From Heliocidaris tuberculata (lineage: Eukaryota > Echinodermata > Echinoidea > Camarodonta > Echinometridae): DNA of 64,000 nt. The stretch is from contig CM046833.1 in NCBI GenBank assembly GCA_025618425.1, positions 34,408,247-34,472,246 on the forward strand. The letters are read 5' to 3'. Position numbers and translations under genes: made by a program. Position 1 is the stretch's first letter, and the number at the start of each line of letters is the position of its first letter. The notes under the pieces are model-generated. The model was not told where the DNA came from. It did not search any database and saw nothing but the letters and a program-made list of their open reading frames with translations. Shown here piece after piece: positions 11,776-25,700 of this stretch.

Positions 11776-12545
11776 TAGTAGTAGTAGTAGTAGTAGTAGT
11801 AGAAGAAGAAGAAGTAAAAGTGTTAGTAAATAGTTGTAGTAAAACTAAGATCATGTAGTATCAATGGTAGTGATAGTAGTTGAAAGGTTCGAAAGCCCTT
11901 TTTTTTTTCTGGTAGTTTAATCATTATCCCCAATATTATATCTATATGGGGTCGATTCCAAGTACCTAAAAAAAAAATGTAAAAATCCACGTTACCAATG
12001 AAGAAGAAGGGTGGACCCATGGACACCAACAATGGGGTCCATTTGTCCATGGTCCAATCATATGCATAATAATTTTTATTAAAAAAACAGACGGTAGTGT
12101 AATTTTGTTCATTTTTTTCTATCGTGAAAAGTACAATAATTTTATCCACAGGAAATATTTACTTGGCATGCCTATGTATACAAGTAGTAGTACACTACAT
12201 ATACATTATTTTCTTTCCTGCAGGAGGATGGTGGGCCTACAGCTCCAGAACAATCAAGAAACAAAATGTTCAAGGTATGTAGCGCTGTAGTGCCTTATCT
12301 TAAAACATCTTTCAAAGAAAAAAGATCGTTTTTGTTGTTTTGTTTTGTTTGTTTTTGTGTGTGTGTGTGTTTTTCATCACTCGTTCATACAATGAAACAT
12401 AAAAGAGAAATATAAACAGAAGGAGGCATCGACGTACGGGCACATTTTCGCAATGGGACGGGGCTGACGCCTTTTGCCCGAATATTGACACTTTTCATAG
12501 TGAAAATTACAGAAATTAGATATAGCCTAAACTTATGACGTTATG

Positions 12546-12615
<70 letters not shown>

Positions 12616-13744
12616 CAGCATAGGGAGACCAGGTAATATATAAGTGTATGACCCCCCCCCCTCCCCGCCCCCTCCTAAAAAATAGTAGTAATAAAATAAT
12701 AACAATGTTAACCAAGTAACAGTAACGAGAAAGTATGAATTGTAGTCTCATACTAAAACTTTGGGTTAAAGGAGAATGAAACCCCAAACTTGTATGCACT
12801 TTAACAGGAGCATAAAAATTTTAGAAGCATATCACTGAAAGTTTGAGGGAAAACGGATAAAGAATTTTTAAAAAAGTTATTAAGATTTTAAAAACCTAAA
12901 TTCGCTAAATGAAATTGGCAACATACTCATTATGCTAATGAGAAGCTATGACGTTTTTGTGCTCTCTCTTTATAGTTAATGAATAAGAAAATTATCAGAT
13001 TTCAGCTTTTAAACAAAGAAAATTGAATTATCAAAATTGTGCTTGAAATATATTGTGATGAATAAATTTATGAACATCACCTATAATACAGAAATCAAAT
13101 TTTCTAAGTTATATTCAAGGAAAGTGGATTTTTACAACATTATAACGTATAAGGCAATTGGAAAGTATAGCACATTTACATCACAGCATCTCAATAGCAT
13201 AATGAGGACATTGCCAATTTCAGATCTCCATTTATTTAGCGATTTTAGGATTTCAAATATTCATAACTTTTTTATTAGTTGTCCGTTTTTCCTCAACCTT
13301 TCTCTGATATGCTTCATTGATTTTTCTGCTTCTATTAAAATGTATTTATTTTCGGGGTTTCATCCTCCTTTAACTCTTACTGTGCCAAGGGTTATTGCTC
13401 TCTTCAAAATTTTACCAAAATGTGGTCAATGCTTTCTTTTCAAATGTCTGCACTTTATTAACCATCTATTATTTCACAAAATATTGTCTACCAAACTTAT
13501 AGGAAATTTATTACCATTATTGACAATTACATGTGAATTTCTTTTTTGTCCATCTTTTTTTTTTTTTTTTTTTTTTCTTTTTTTGAGGGGGGTTCTCATT
13601 TGTTTACTATTGTTTAATGTTGAAATAAGGTAATATCTTTTTAAAAATCTGCAATTTTATCTGAAAATTTCTATGGTAGCATATAATTATAATCATATAT
13701 TTAGAATGCTTTATTTATGTTCAAAATTTTGATATACATTGACC

Positions 13745-13782
<38 letters not shown>

Positions 13783-16700
13783 GGTGAATGAAAATGACAA
13801 GTCAGTCTGTCACATATATGTGACATCGGCACTGAAAGAGTTCAGCCTATCGCACACAATCGTGAAATACCATAAGATCTAAAGATTTGAGCATGTAATA
13901 ATTGTACTCCTACTTGAAAAACCTATTGGTCAAACGTAAAGTAAAATCGAAATTGGGGAAGTGTTTTAAGCCTAAAGGGCTGGTCACATTTGTCTGATAA
14001 CGATAACGATAACGATAACGAGATTTTCAATTAAAGGTACACCCTACAATGTTGTGTGTACATTGAGTATGCTCATGTATGTTAAAGTAGGACAGATGTA
14101 GGGTGGACCTTTAATGAAAAATGCCGTTGTCGTTATCGTAATCGGTTAAGTCTGACAAGCCTATAATCATGATAATTCCTGACGCAGGAAATGCCAAATA
14201 GGCTTAGAATTTCTTTACCCCACTATTTCTATATCACTATACATGATAATATGTATGGATAATGACAAACTCAGTCTTGATATTACAATTTTACCCTTTT
14301 TTCAATGCATATAATGATTTCGCAATTTACTGCAATTATTCGAAAAATGGATTATACAGTACGAGTTGGAATTCTGCTGTCCATCGGTAGCCCACAGTAC
14401 GTTTTTTTTTTTTTTTTGCTTTTTTTTTTTTTTTGTTATTTTCTTTTTTTCCTGTATCGCCCTATGCGAAAAAAAAAGTTGCTTGTAGGTTTTTAATAAA
14501 GAGTAATAATTAGTGAAATGTGATTATTAGTGGCATTATCTTTTTTTTCTTCAAATAATTCTCACCTGGAAAATAAATCAAATATGATTTCGAAGAATAC
14601 AACGATATCTAAAGTACAAACCATAGCTAAACAGGGACCACTGGAATTTTTTTCTTTTTTTAATAATCTTTATTTGATCATTCATTGGTTAATTAATTTT
14701 TTTAAAAAGCAAAACAAAAACTCTCGGCTGTTAACAATGAAGCTGAACTCATTTTTTTTATAGAATTTCAATTCTTCATTACATAACTACATGTAGGTCA
14801 CAAGGAGCACGCCAAGCGGTCTTACCCTGCAGTCTACACAAAGCCTTTGCACCTTGAATAATGCCTTCCGAGAAGCTGAAAGTGCAGTACCTGGATTCGA
14901 GGAATTGGAATTGATTGGGAACTACTTCACCCTACCATACAGGTCACAGTTGCGTATTGAAAATCTGAAAGTCCTTTACATGAGGGGTAATAAGGGGAAC
15001 ATATTCTCTTTGCTTCACTCGCTCGCTAAGTCTTGTCCGATGTTGACGAATTTAGAGCTCGACTTCCCTGAAGAGGAACTGGTCGATGTTGAAGAATCGC
15101 CATCGTCAACGTGCGACACTTTGACAGTTCTCAAGCTTTCCATCGATCAACTGGAGGACTTTACAGCACTCCTGTACGCAGTAGCCGTCATGTACCCCAA
15201 TCTGCGGCAACTCACTGTTAAGGTGACAGACGAATATGAGTGGGAGGAAGATGAGGAAACGGCTAACGATTGTCAAGTGCACTTAAACCTCGATGCCCTG
15301 GAGTTTAGCGCTAGAGATATGGACCCAAACGACGGACAGTACCTGGAGCGGGCAGTGCTTGCCTACTGCCCACACTTGTCAGTCGTTAAGGTTGAGGATT
15401 TTACTTACTGCTTTCGACGTGTTCGACCTTCCCAAAGGGTCTCAGGTAATGTTGCAATGGTCGAGTACTGGTTAGCGAGATTAGTGACGACCATTTGTTG
15501 TTGTTTTTTTTTACCCACGCCGATGAAATCGGCAGGGTTATGTAAAGGGTTCCGTATGTTTGTTTGTTTGTTTGTGGTTTGTTTGTTTGTTTGTTTGTGT
15601 ACAAGATAACTAGAGAACGGGTGAACGGATTTGCACCAAATTTTCAGGGATTGTTTGGATAGTGACAGGAAAGAATCGATTAAACTTTGGTGATGATTGG
15701 TTGATCCCTGCAAATTCTGTGAGATTTTCTAGTTTTGACTCTGTAGTATAGTATATGTAAAGATCACCGTTTCGCACGTATCAGATTTAAGGAGCCGATA
15801 CCGATATCCCAACAAAGCGCATCGATAGCTTAACACTGGTAATGGCGTCAGCACCATTCTCAACGAAGAAGAAAAAAATGTTTTTAACTACTGATTTATT
15901 AGTCTAGAATATCGTAAAATTGCCCGAGTAGTCCGGTGATTCTAAAAGCAATCCTTATTTGATCTAGAGACCGGTAAGAAACTTCACAGAAATGGATAGT
16001 ATTGATAGGAACAGTAAGTTTAGATTTAATTTCTCTCGAGTTTCTCACTTGCAGCAGAAAATGCTGCGGTAGCCAATATGCAGCTAGACGCCGGATCGGA
16101 CGGCCCAGCGCGTACATGGCTAACGGCCAAATTTCGGGCATCGGCTCAAATTAGCCGTGAAGTTTCATTACTTTTGCATTGTGATTGTTGATTTAGAACC
16201 CATCCTAGTTAATAATGTGGATTCTCTGGGTCTTTTACTACCGAATATCGAACATTATATTTATCAAATCTATCTGGAAAGAGACCGGTAAGAAACTTCA
16301 CAGAAATGGATAGTATTGATAGGAACAGTAAGTTTAGATTTAATTTCTCTCGAGTTTCTCACTTGCAGCAGAAATTGCTGCGGTAGCTAATGCAGCTAGA
16401 CGCCGGATCGGACGGCCCAGCGCGTACATGGCAAACGGCCAAATTTCGGGCATCGGCTCAGATTAGCCGTGAAGTTTCATTACTTTTGCATTGTGATTGT
16501 TGATTTAGAACTCATCCTAGTTAATAATGTGGATTCTCTGGGTCTTTTACTACGGAATATCGAACATCATATTTATCAAATCTATCTGGAAAAAAAACTA
16601 GGTAGGATTTTTTATTCACTCATTCCGCCCCTTTAAAAAGCAAAGGTAGATCTAGTTCCTTTCCGTGTGCTCTAGATCGAACGTTGGACTAAATGTTGGC

Positions 16701-19700
16701 CTAGATTTAATTTCAGACCTATATGAACATACTACCTCATAACACCTGTAAAATTACACTTCGAATGATGCCTACTGACTTTATTTCTCACGGCTAATCC
16801 CCCAAATTTCCCGTATCTAGCATACAAGTAGCAACACCATCACCAACACCGAACGTGAAATGAAAATTTCTTAATCCCTAGGGTATAGTGTTACACTGTA
16901 AAAAAAATGCGACATGTGACATGTTTATTTCTGTGACAGATTTAAAACACTGCGACGTGTTTATATATTGTACGGGTTTAAGAGCTAAACACATGTGCCT
17001 ATTTTTTTCATCTTTCAGCACGCCTTAGGTGTTTACTAGATAAACATGTTTACCTTTTAAATGGTTCCAATGTATAGGCTAAACACCAAATGTTTACACC
17101 TTAATCATTTAGTGTTTACACCTGTTTAAATACTAAACAGTGTGTGTGTGATTATGGTGTAAACACCACGTGTTTATATATTGTAGCTAAGTTAAGAGCT
17201 AAACACATTCTGTGCTTATTTTCATCACGCCTAGGTGTTTATTAGATAAACATGCTTACCTTTTAAATGGTTCTAATGTATAGGCTAAACGCCAAATGTT
17301 TACACCATAATCACACACACTGTTTAGTATTTAAACAGCTGTAAACACCAAATGATTATTTTGTAAACATTTGGTGTTTAGCCTATACATTAGAACCATT
17401 TAAAAGGTAAACATGTTCATCTAGTAAACACCTAAGGCGTGCTGAAAGATGAAAAAAATAGGCACATGTGTTTAGCTCTTAAACACATGGGTTTAGCTCT
17501 TAAACCCGTACAATATATAAACACGTCGCAGTGTTTTAAATCTGTCACAGAAAAGTGTTTAGAAACTAAACAAATTTTTTACAGTGTAGTGAACGGAATT
17601 TTGTACATGAAATTAAACACCGGCTGCCGAGCTCGGTTCAGCAGACAACATCTGACAAAAATTAAACACCGGCAACCGGAATTACGTCAGAAAATCAGAG
17701 GTCAACACCTAACACCGACTGATTTTTCTCTCATTTCATAGTCGGTGTTAGATCATGATTTCGCGGCAAAATAAACACTAACCACAAACACCAACACCGA
17801 GCGTGAAATCACCCAATGTAGATTTCAGTTTTGACCCCATAGTATAGTATTGCAACTACTCTGTAGCACCGCCAAGGCGTGGGTCTGCCGCCTTTGATGT
17901 TGATGTTGACGGCCCCTCTAGTTTCTTTCTTTTTTTTTTTAGTTTTTTTTTGTTGCTGTATGAACAAACCTCCCATTTGAAATATGTTTTGTCTTTGGAT
18001 AGCCTCGGCATCACTTAATGAGTGAAAGACATTGTATGATTTTAGAAAATCTGGTAAATATGTTCGCTCACATCGGTTTCAATTTGTCGGTGTGTCGAGG
18101 TGTGTGTGCAGGATATGGTTTCTGGCAGTAAGATTGTCTGGTTGGCCTTGTTACAACCGGTAATGTCACAATGACTCATAATTTCACAACGATGCATAAT
18201 GTCACAAAGTTGTGAGATATGTTTCCTTACGGGGGAATCCCGATAGTCCGCGGGGCCGATAGACCGCGGGGTTTATAGACCGCGGGACCGATATACCGCG
18301 GGGCCTATAGACCGCGGGGCCGATAGACCGCGGCGTCTCAATGTACACGCCAGTCACCAGTAATTCCGCACATTCGCTCAGATCACTCTTGCAATCGAAA
18401 GCACTAACAGCAAAACTTTTTTTAAAAATTAAAAAAAAAGAGAAATGGGAGGTGGATCGTCACCCCCCACCTGGATGCGCTCATTAACTTTTTGATGTTC
18501 AATGGATTATGCAATAAGTGACTTCAAGTCTGTGTTTTAATTTGAAATAAAAGAAACTAACGCTAATAAACAGGATGTGCAATTTGAAACTTTTCATTGA
18601 AACTCAAAGTTTTATTAAATAACATCTTTGAAAATCAACTTTTTCATATAAACAGTACTTATTGCCTTCATCGAACCCATCTCATTACAAATACACAACT
18701 ATCACTAATTCATATAAAGAATTCAAACTAAGCAGCGTTAAACTGAATGAATATCAGAAGAGAAACGAGGAAATGGCATAACTGACGATTGATTTTGAAG
18801 ACTGATTAATATTATGAATTGAATAAGTTCGAAATGTTGATTTGCTTTGGACACAGCTCATTTTGTTTTGAAAATTATTGTTAAGAAAAGATAAGGGCTT
18901 GCGTTATGCTTTCGTTTTTCTTGATTAAAAAAACAACGAAAGAAATAATGCTCAATAATGAGGATGAAAACGCATGGTCGGCTTATGCAAAACATTGGTG
19001 ATATGATCCTTAAATCCTGAATTATTATCTAATGCATTCCCAAGAAGTTAACTGAATTAAAAATTTGAATACATTTATTATCAATATAAATGGAAATATT
19101 ATTGTTGTCAACAAAATAAATATTACAGATATTATATACATTGTTTGAATTTGTATAGAGGATTTAGTTTTCCGAAAATAAACACATCTAGTTTTATCAA
19201 TATTTAAATATTTGTTTCGCTTTTAACTAGTCAGATATATTTCTAAGTTTATTATTAAGAACAAGGACAGTATTATTTAAATTATTAGAAGAAAAGAATA
19301 TGCTAGTGTCATCGGCAAACTGATGAAAAGTTAATGATCAAAAATATGAGTTCAGTTTGATTTATTTTCATACGGAAGAAAACATAGGGCCTAGTAGGCC
19401 TACATAATTATAACACTCCAAGATTGAACAAACAATAGCCATGATAGCAGCGAAATACAGCATTATGGGCAAGGTGACGTGGAAGCAGACAAAATCAAAG
19501 AGGGAAATATGAAAGAAATCTTCTTTAAAAGACTAACTTGTAATTCATATGTTCCCTTTAAATGACACATACATAATAGCATAAAGGGGAAATAAAATTG
19601 AAAAATTGATTAAGATCCCGGGGGGGGGGGGATCTTCCATTGAGACCCGTCCAGCATCCTCGAACTTTACCCTCTGAAAAGCACCCTAAACGAGGATTCA

Positions 19701-22700
19701 GATTTTGTGATTTTGATACCCTAAACAGGGATATTTTTTCATTCTTGATTTTGATACCCTAAACACGGAGAGAAATAATTAACGGCTTGTTTTACACCCT
19801 TAACAGGGCGAGCATATACGACCGAAATTCTCAAATTCTGAATAAATTGTACCCTTTCCGCGGATTGGCCGTGTTAAATTTCATACCCTTTTCCCCTGCA
19901 TTTGGTCAGAAGTGTGATTTTGATACCCTTTTATATGAAAAGGGTATCATGAGATATGAAAGCAACTTAGATAAGTTCAAAATCTCCCTTAAAAGATATC
20001 TGTTTAATACTTAGAGTATGAACTCAGTGTCCAACATTACATTGTATGCACCTTCTTATTTCTAAGTTATTTCGTTCTTACTTTATAAAGCGCATAGGGA
20101 CATGCAGTGTTGCTATGTGTAATGCGCTATAAAAGAACAAAGTATTATTATTATTTTTTTTATTATTATTATATATTTTTCGTTTTTGACACCCTAAACG
20201 CGGATCCGCGCCCGACCCTGAAAAACTACCCTTTTTCCTCGTTTTCAGGTTCGCGGATGCTGTACGGATTTCAATGGAAGATACCCCCCCCCCCCCCGGG
20301 ATTAAGATACATGAATTATTTGAGTCATTATGCTTTTTAGACGTGATGTGAAAATGCGCTGCATTTCGGACACCGCGGTCTATCGGCCCCGCGGTCTATC
20401 GACCCCGCGGTCTATCGGCCCCGCGGACTATCGGGCGTAGACCTTCCTTACACCCTTTACAGGGGCGTCAATCCGTTTTTCGGATGGGGGGGCAAGACAG
20501 CCTATCGTAATGATGATCATTTCACACTCAATTCAATCATCATCAAGGGCGGCGGTGCGTCTTTCAAAGTGGGGGGGGGGCACCAACAAAAATGGGTACC
20601 TACAAAGGGTGGAAACAAGGCGGAAAATACCACTTCGAGACATTAGTATACCGGTACATTCTGATCAATACACAACCGAAGATCATTTTCGACACGATAT
20701 TGTTTCTATCTTAACATGGTTCTAGATAAAAAATAAAAAAACAAAACTACTTTTTGCAGTTGAGTGTAATAGCCTGATTATTCATATGCGAGCGAGCGGA
20801 GCGAGCGAGCAAAAAATTTAAGATTTATTTCTAACGCTGAAGGCAACGGGTGTTGAATTATATACAGCGATTTTCCTAATGGGATAAGAAGATAATAGTA
20901 AATGCGAGCGAGCGTAGCGAGTGAGCTTTAGAAAAAATTTAGAAAAAAATTGTCCTCGTTCCTTTTATAATTTAGGAGCACTGTTCATTCTTGTATAATA
21001 TAGGGCATTGGGCCCCTCCTACCCCCTGCTCTACTGCCTCACTATTGTGCTGATATCAGTAGGGGATGTATTATTATGAAGCCGCTCTGATTATTTGGAG
21101 CTATATGTATAAGGCTCCTTTGTGGACTTCATACATACCCATATATATACTTTACATATACCAGTATCTACCGATGTCGCATTTATCAGAAAAAAGATCA
21201 CATGGAAAACGACAAAATGATGGGAAAATATATTTTATATAACAGCAAATTGAGTAGAGAAGATATAACACAAAATAATAGAAAAAAATAAACACTAATA
21301 AAATATGAAACAATAGAGAAAAACTAAATAAATATGAAAATTTAAACTTTGAATTGAATTATGTATGTTCAAAACGTTTTTTAATGGCGTCATGATTTTT
21401 TGGAACGCCTCTTAAAAACAGCTTCTCCACGGTTACATGACGTAGTAAAGATTAGAGAATTTGCGCGCGGAGCGCGCGGCGAAATTGAAATCTGACCGTG
21501 TAAAACCTTTTGTATTTCATTGTTTGGAAGGTTTCATTTCCCCAGTTTTGCACCAGTTTTTCCTTATTTTATTTTACACCTCCGGATTGTTTGGGGGGGG
21601 GGGCAAAATGATATGTTTGCCCCCCCCCCCCCAATATTTTCTTTGGGGGGCAATCGCCCCCTCCCTGCCCCCCCCCCCCCCTCCCAGGATCGACGCCCCT
21701 GACCCTAAAGAAGATGACTAATACCAAGTTTGGTTACAATCAAGCCGTAATTAACTAACTCTGTTAGGTCTACTGTACTCGGGGGGGGGGGGGGGGGTCA
21801 TAGTGCAGAATGGGTAAACACTTAAAGTTTGGTATACGTTTGTGTCCACTGTACTTCTCCATTCCAATAACATATCACCAGAGGTAAAATATATGAACAT
21901 CTTGAACGAAAATAAAAGTTACATTAAGCTTAAAATCATAAACGTATTCAATGGAAACCGACAGTTATTTTACAATTTTAAAGCATTTTGAACGGAGCCT
22001 AATATAAGATCAAGATGATAATTTTTAAAGCATACTGAATGCATACCAACATTACATCCTGCTAAAACCAGAAGTGCCTTGAATAGAGGGTAACATTTCA
22101 CAAAGCATATATATGAATAAGCGCCGTTAAAGCTAACCCAACAGCAGCAACACGAACTTAGGAAATATTTGCCGAGAGAACATCTCGATCCCGTGACATA
22201 AGTAAAGAATCACGATTCAAAAGAAGTTGTGACATTATGCGTTGAGCTGTTTGTGACGTTATAAGTGATAAATCTTTTACGACATTATGCTTCGAAGGGT
22301 GTGATTTTATGCACGAGGAAAAAAACATGATGCGTTGGTTGCAACATTATGCATCATTGTGACATCACCGGTTGTAACAGGGCTAAACGAATACTCTGAA
22401 TGACTGTTACAAGATTTTTCCTTTAAAGCCCACTCAGAAATAATTTTAAAATCACTTATTGTATAGATGTAGAAGAAAATAGCAATGCATTTATCAGACT
22501 CTGCCTCGAAGGGCTTAAATTTCCTGAACTAAATTTTATCTTTACTCGTAAATGTATTATCGTCCATTCTGTTCAAGGCTGTTTTGGCCATCTTGGTGGA
22601 GAGCTGTCTGTTGCCACCAATGACGTCAAACTGTCCATTCCCGCTGGAGCACTAGAAGAGGGTTCCTCCGAAACGATAAGTCTCGAGGTCTTCTCCAAGC

Positions 22701-25700
22701 TACCAAATGGCATAAACCTTCAAGACAACGAAATGGTAGCAAATCTCGGTTTCAGATGCTTCCCATCGGGATTGAGTTTTAAGAAGCCGCTAACACTTGC
22801 AATGCCTCATTGTGCAATCATTGAAGATCTCAACAGCATCAAAATGATTCTACACTTCGGAAAGGATAACGGAGGTATTTTGAGAAAAAGAAATGTATTA
22901 TTACTTACACGCGGTTTTTCAGGGAAACACGTTGCACATTTACATTAGAGGAACGTTGTGTTTTTGGATAAAACCCACAACCGCATAGCGATAGGGACAT
23001 TCACACAGAACTAATATCGTATAAGCATGGTAACAGGAAACGTTGCAATAGCCCTCGATAAGTTGGAGGGAAAGGTGCTGTTGTGTTCCATTTGTTCAGA
23101 CTATTAATACTCTTAAAGGGGAATACCGAAGAAAACACGAAAATTCTCAAATTATATAACCTTTTCAAGCTTAGTGCAAGAAAAACACAACAGCGTTTAG
23201 TTAATCCCTTTAGAACCCTGCGTTTCGGAGAACGGCTGCTTAGAATTTTTTATTCTGAATCAGGACAATCAGAAGATCGGTGAGTAATTTTCTGAGGGCA
23301 ATTTGATGACGTCATGGGGTGAAAAGCATACCTGAATTATCGCGCAACTCATTACTGCTGAGCACGAAGACGAGTTTGATGAGAGGGAAATGTCGAATGC
23401 TTGCACCCCATATCCACGACCCGTCTGTTCTGAATAAAGCAAAATATGAAATATAATTGCATACTACTTAAATTCTTGTGTGAAATCATACGTTTCGTGT
23501 AAATGAAGTCTGTTAAATGTTAGTTAGGCCGCGATGTTAGTAGCTTGTGTGCAGTCGATACAATCGCCGTCGATGGCCCATGAAGCAGACGATGCAAAAC
23601 CAAATACAAATGCAAAATTGATGATCGTTTCTTCCCCTTTCTTTGAAAAAGAATATATTTGAAATAATGATGCGTTAAGATGAGAAATTTTCTCATATAA
23701 AATTAAAGTAGTTTGGTCAGTTCTGTTTTCAGAAGCTGAATGGAAAAGTTAGAGACCGGCCGCTGTACTGTACACCTTGAATTCCGCGGTAGGACTTTGA
23801 TCGACGCACAGACTCGGTGCCTACTGCGCATATGCAATTCCAACGCCGCATTCTGCCTGGCTGGGTTACCCTTATCGACGACTTCGTTTCTTTTCTTTCA
23901 TTTCGCGCTAATAATTTGATAATTACCTTTTCTCCGATTCATACAACAGCTAGTATTGTTTTTATATTTGGAGTATCTGATCTACAAATCAAGGCTTGTC
24001 TTTATTGAGTGAATGTATGAGAACTGAGGATTCATTCCGAGGCTGAGCTGAGTTGTGAGTTGAACGTGCCCAATACGCGCGTGTGCCATGGCTGTTTTAA
24101 CGTTCAAAGACCATTTCCAAATCATCCTGGTCTTCACTAAATATAACAGGTGATGCCATAACCGTACAAAATTTCGATCTCCAAGAAGTAAAACCCACGA
24201 AAAAACACTTTCAAAACTTTCAATTCATATGCAAATATATACGACAACTTGAACGACAGTTACAATGCAATGGCAGATATGTGCGCGCCGCCCGGGCCAG
24301 CCCAGTTCAACTAGCGCTCTCGTCCGAGATTTCATTCACCCCAGGACGTCTTCGGCAATCCCTCTAAATTTTTCTCCGTGAACTGGATACCAGGAGGTGT
24401 CACATTCGCATCTTTAAAGTCTTCTAATTTCATTTCGAGAAGGCCATTTTAAGCGCGGGAAAAAAAATAAATCGTTCTACTCGTCCCACTCTTTTATTTC
24501 ATATATATAAAACATTTTCTTCGGTATTCCACTTTAACAATCAGGTGATTCGATATTTCATCGGAGACAATTGTTCCAGGCTTTATTTCGTCAAGATATA
24601 GAGTTAAGGATTGGGATAGAATTGCGTTCTAGGTAAAGTTAGGGTAAGTATTCACATTGGACCGCAGATAAAGGGAGGATAAATGATTGAGGATATAATC
24701 AAGGAGTTATCACAGAACTCCTTGATATAATAGCTTCGATTTTGATAGTATGCGCATTTCACTCTGATGACTGATGAGTGAGGGGCGAAGCGCTCCCGCG
24801 TGTCTTTATTTATCAAGATGTTCTTCGATTTTGCATTACTAATCATTTTGTCATATAGATGAAGATACGCAAGATATTGAACGGATTCAGCTGGAGAGCA
24901 ACGAATACATGATACATGAAGACAAGATCGAACTCTTTCTCTACCATTTCTCTTGGGGCATCACCACGCTGATCTACAACTGGATATACCCTGATGAACA
25001 GTCAAGTGACGAGCAGGTTGAAAAGCAAATGTGTTGCACACCCTTCCTCCCAACAACATTCCCTGTGGACCTGGGATGCCCGATTCTCCACTTGTGTATC
25101 TACAATATGCTCTCTGGCCTTCGTCAGGTGGGTTGCGGGTTAATGTCAAGGGGCCAGTGGCGGAGATTTGTCACGAAATTTTATTCACCAGGGGGCGGCC
25201 TATTGTTACGCCCCCCCCCCCCCCCCTCCTGATGAAAAGCATTTCCTGCATTTTTCCGCCCAAGCAAGGGGCGTCGATTTCTGAGGATCGGGGTGTGCGT
25301 GCGTGCGGGGTGGCAGTTGCCCTCAAATCATGCCAGTGATTTTGGAATGGACTTTATCATATGGACTATCAGTAAGCCCAACCATGCGTTTTACTACTCT
25401 CTTAGGGGTGTCGCTAGAGGGGGATGTGGGGTGTCACCCCCACCCCCCCCCCCTCCCACTCGAAATTGCTGTCGGCAAATGCGCCACCTCTGTCGGCAAA
25501 AAAAAGGGAGGAGGAAAAAAGGGAGAGGGAAGAGGAAAGGGAAAAGGAGAAAACGGAAAAGAGAAGAAAAAAAAGAAAAGAAAAGGGAAAGGAGAGGAAA
25601 ACAAAAACAGAAAGGAAAGGAGGAAAGGAAAAGGGAAGGAAAGAAAAAGAAGGAAAAACTGGCCAATTTTTTTTTTGCTCGCTCACTTCGATCGCTCGCA

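Larger units (their letters stand above)
18238..20436. mobile_element. Inner foldback-like element with tandem CCGCGG-bearing arms
   Basis: Six copies of a 16-17-base unit (GATAGACCGCGGGGCC) at 18238-18333 face about four inverted copies (GGCCCCGCGGTCTATC) at 20373-20436. Both outermost units carry the variant CCCGATAGTCCGCGG, which marks the true ends. The arms are strikingly GC-rich against an AT-rich interior. Confidence 0.8.
18145..22384. mobile_element. Outer foldback-like element, about 4.2 kb
   Basis: Left end GCCTTGTTACAACCGG followed by repeated AATGTCACAA/CATAAT units (18160-18220). Right end has inverted units (GTGACATTATG, ACGACATTATG, CAACATTATGCATCATTGTGACAT) and ends CCGGTTGTAACAGGGC. 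The repeat-built arms again suggest a foldback-type transposon. No transposase was recognised inside. Confidence 0.7.
15446..22577 (+). other. 7.1-kb intron packed with nested transposons
   Basis: The intron separates the leucine-rich and ZU5 exons. It holds a (GTTT)n tract (15560-15598), a 314-bp tandem duplication, a 0.7-kb palindromic element and a nest of at least four elements from 18.1 to 22.4 kb, listed separately. No extra exon was recognised, and none is needed because the flanking exons join in phase. Confidence 0.7.

Noticed and set aside
11068..11854. Long open frames of poly-Leu, poly-Thr or poly-Val on both strands
   Set aside because: They are translations of the (TAG)n microsatellite.
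13037..13633. 198-codon open frame on the plus strand
   Set aside because: It starts inside an inverted-repeat element and ends in a T-run, with Phe/Leu/Ile-rich content and no recognised domain.
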